Shown here: positions 4,805 to 5,696 of the stretch, piece by piece
Position numbering within the stretch: position 1 is the first letter of the stretch
Layout: the number at the start of each line of letters is the position of its first letter
From: Pseudomonadota bacterium
Lineage (GTDB): Bacteria; Pseudomonadota; Gammaproteobacteria; Xanthomonadales; Xanthomonadaceae
Length of the DNA stretch: 5,696 nucleotides
Assembly (NCBI GenBank): GCA_023391775.1
Contig: JAEWAG010000061.1
Span: 1 to 5,696, forward strand
Reading direction: 5' to 3'
Translations under genes and position numbers: made by a program
The notes under the pieces: generated by a model
What the model was told of the DNA's origin: nothing
Databases searched by the model: none
What the model saw: the letters and a program-made list of their open reading frames with translations, nothing else

Positions 4805-5696
4805 TCAGGGAAGCGACAGTTGCCTGATCTGGCGGCGGGAGCTGATGCCGAGCTTGCTGAAGATGCTGCGCAGGTGCGCTTCGATCGTGCGCGGGCTCAA
4901 CAACAGCTGCGCGCCGACCTCCCGGTTCGTCGCACCGGTGGCGACCAGGCGTGCGATGTGCAGTTCCTGTGCGGTAAGCGCGTCGGCCGGCTGCGAGTTG
5001 CGCTTACGCGGTGTCTCGCCAGTGACGCGCAATTCGCGGGCCGCGCGCTCCGCGAACGCCTGCGCCCCCATCTCCGAGAACAGCGCGTGGGCGGTGCGCA
5101 GCTGCTCGCGAGCATCCTGCCGCCGGCCTTCGCGGCGCAGCCATTCTCCGTAGACAAGGTGCGCCCGTGCAGTCTCGCCGGTCATCCGGGATTGGCCGAG
5201 CCGCTCGATCGCCTCGCGATAGTGCTGCTCGGCATCGGGCCCCACGCTGGTAAGCGCCCGTGAACGGGCCGCCAGGCCAAGCGCCCAGGCCGTACTGCAG
5301 GCACCCGCACGCGAGGTGAACTCCTCCATGGCGCTTGCCGCGACATCCGGCTGGCCGGCACGTACGGCCGCCTCGACGAGCTCGGGCAAGGCGATATTGC
5401 TGAGGCCCAGTTCGTCCGTGTCACAGGCCCGCATCGCCGCCGCCTGCGCCTGGGCGTAATTGCCCAGGCCGTTGTGCAGGACCGCGATCGCGTACTCGCC
5501 CACGGCGATCTCGGTATCACCGTCATGGTCCGGACGCATGGCCTTGTTCAATTGCACGACCGCGGCCTCGTCGCCGCGCCACGCGGCAAGCGCGGCCAGC
5601 GTGTGCATCAGGGGAACGGCGCCAGTGGCTTCGGCAATCGCCGTCGACTCGGCGGCCCACACCCCCGCGCCGGCGCGCGTGGCCGCCCCGGACAAG
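4805..5696 (-). CDS. LuxR-family (LAL/MalT-like) transcriptional regulator, C-terminal part, cut by window edge
   Basis: The - strand frame is open to the right edge and codes for at least 296 residues ending at 4805; the N-terminus lies outside. A TTG at 5693-5695 is probably an internal Leu rather than the start. Visible residues about 1-225 are Ala-rich amphipathic helices in TPR-like pairs, for example LVYGEWLRREGRRQDAREQL (180-199). Residues about 238-292 are a LuxR/FixJ-type helix-turn-helix: LTAQELHIARLVATGATNRE (240-259), then LLLSPRTIEAHLRSIFSKLG (264-283). This helical-repeat-then-terminal-HTH order is that of large ATP-binding LuxR regulators (LAL, MalT-like), which would place an AAA/NACHT-like ATPase domain upstream beyond the edge. 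The protein stops just after the HTH, so its C-terminus is intact. It would be a DNA-binding activator responding to a ligand or partner; adjacency suggests, but does not show, control of the + strand genes. Confidence 0.9.
   Translation of the reverse strand, partial: LSGAATRAGAGVWAAESTAIAEATGAVPLMHTLAALAAWRGDEAAVVQLNKAMRPDHDGDTEIAVGEYAIAVLHNGLGNYAQAQAAAMRACDTDELGLSNIALPELVEAAVRAGQPDVAASAMEEFTSRAGACSTAWALGLAARSRALTSVGPDAEQHYREAIERLGQSRMTGETARAHLVYGEWLRREGRRQDAREQLRTAHALFSEMGAQAFAERAARELRVTGETPRKRNSQPADALTAQELHIARLVATGATNREVGAQLLLSPRTIEAHLRSIFSKLGISSRRQIRQLSLP

Noticed and set aside
4521..5263. + strand open frames across the convergent gap and opposite the LuxR-type regulator
   Set aside because: Out-of-frame readings of the oxidoreductase and the regulator; no start signal or domain, while the - strand HTH is unmistakable.

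Overview
The window looks like ordinary chromosomal DNA from a high-GC proteobacterium. G+C is about two-thirds by eye, third codon positions are mostly G or C, and good Shine-Dalgarno sequences precede several starts. The protein types (YcaC-type hydrolase, pirin, chloroperoxidase-like hydrolase, LAL-type LuxR regulator) would suit Xanthomonadales/Lysobacteraceae or Burkholderiales. That placement is inference; no rRNA, tRNA or taxon-specific marker is present.

Layout: five complete genes lie head to tail on the + strand. They are a YcaC-type isochorismatase-fold hydrolase (42-710), a two-domain MoaF-like plus SnoaL-like protein (914-1642), a pirin (1683-2576), a chloroperoxidase/arylesterase-type alpha/beta hydrolase (2810-3652) and a zinc-free quinone-oxidoreductase-type MDR protein (3763-4734). 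A sixth gene converges on them from the - strand (stop at 4805) and runs off the right edge. It is the C-terminal part of a large regulator with a helical-repeat region and a terminal LuxR-type HTH. No gene-free stretch exceeds 300 bases; the largest gaps are 203 nt (711-913) and 233 nt (2577-2809).

Working together: only the SnoaL-like gene and pirin are close enough (40 nt) to suggest tight co-transcription. The other gaps are 110-233 nt. Four of the five + strand genes are followed within a few bases of the stop by a GC-rich hairpin, the strongest being 719-750. These could be weak terminators or mRNA-stabilising elements, so the row may be several small transcription units rather than one operon. 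All products are predicted soluble. The set (hydrolase, putative quercetinase, perhydrolase/esterase, quinone reductase) resembles an accessory aromatic, quinone or oxidative-stress metabolism neighbourhood, possibly under the adjacent LuxR-family regulator. No known pathway is spelled out and the substrates are unknown.

I found no mobile element, CRISPR array, RNA gene, phage element or defence system, and nothing that clearly qualifies as a novel system. The points most worth a second look are the MoaF-like/SnoaL-like fusion, the choice between cytosolic and exported starts in the alpha/beta hydrolase, the recurrent post-stop hairpins, and the inverted repeat just upstream of the oxidoreductase.
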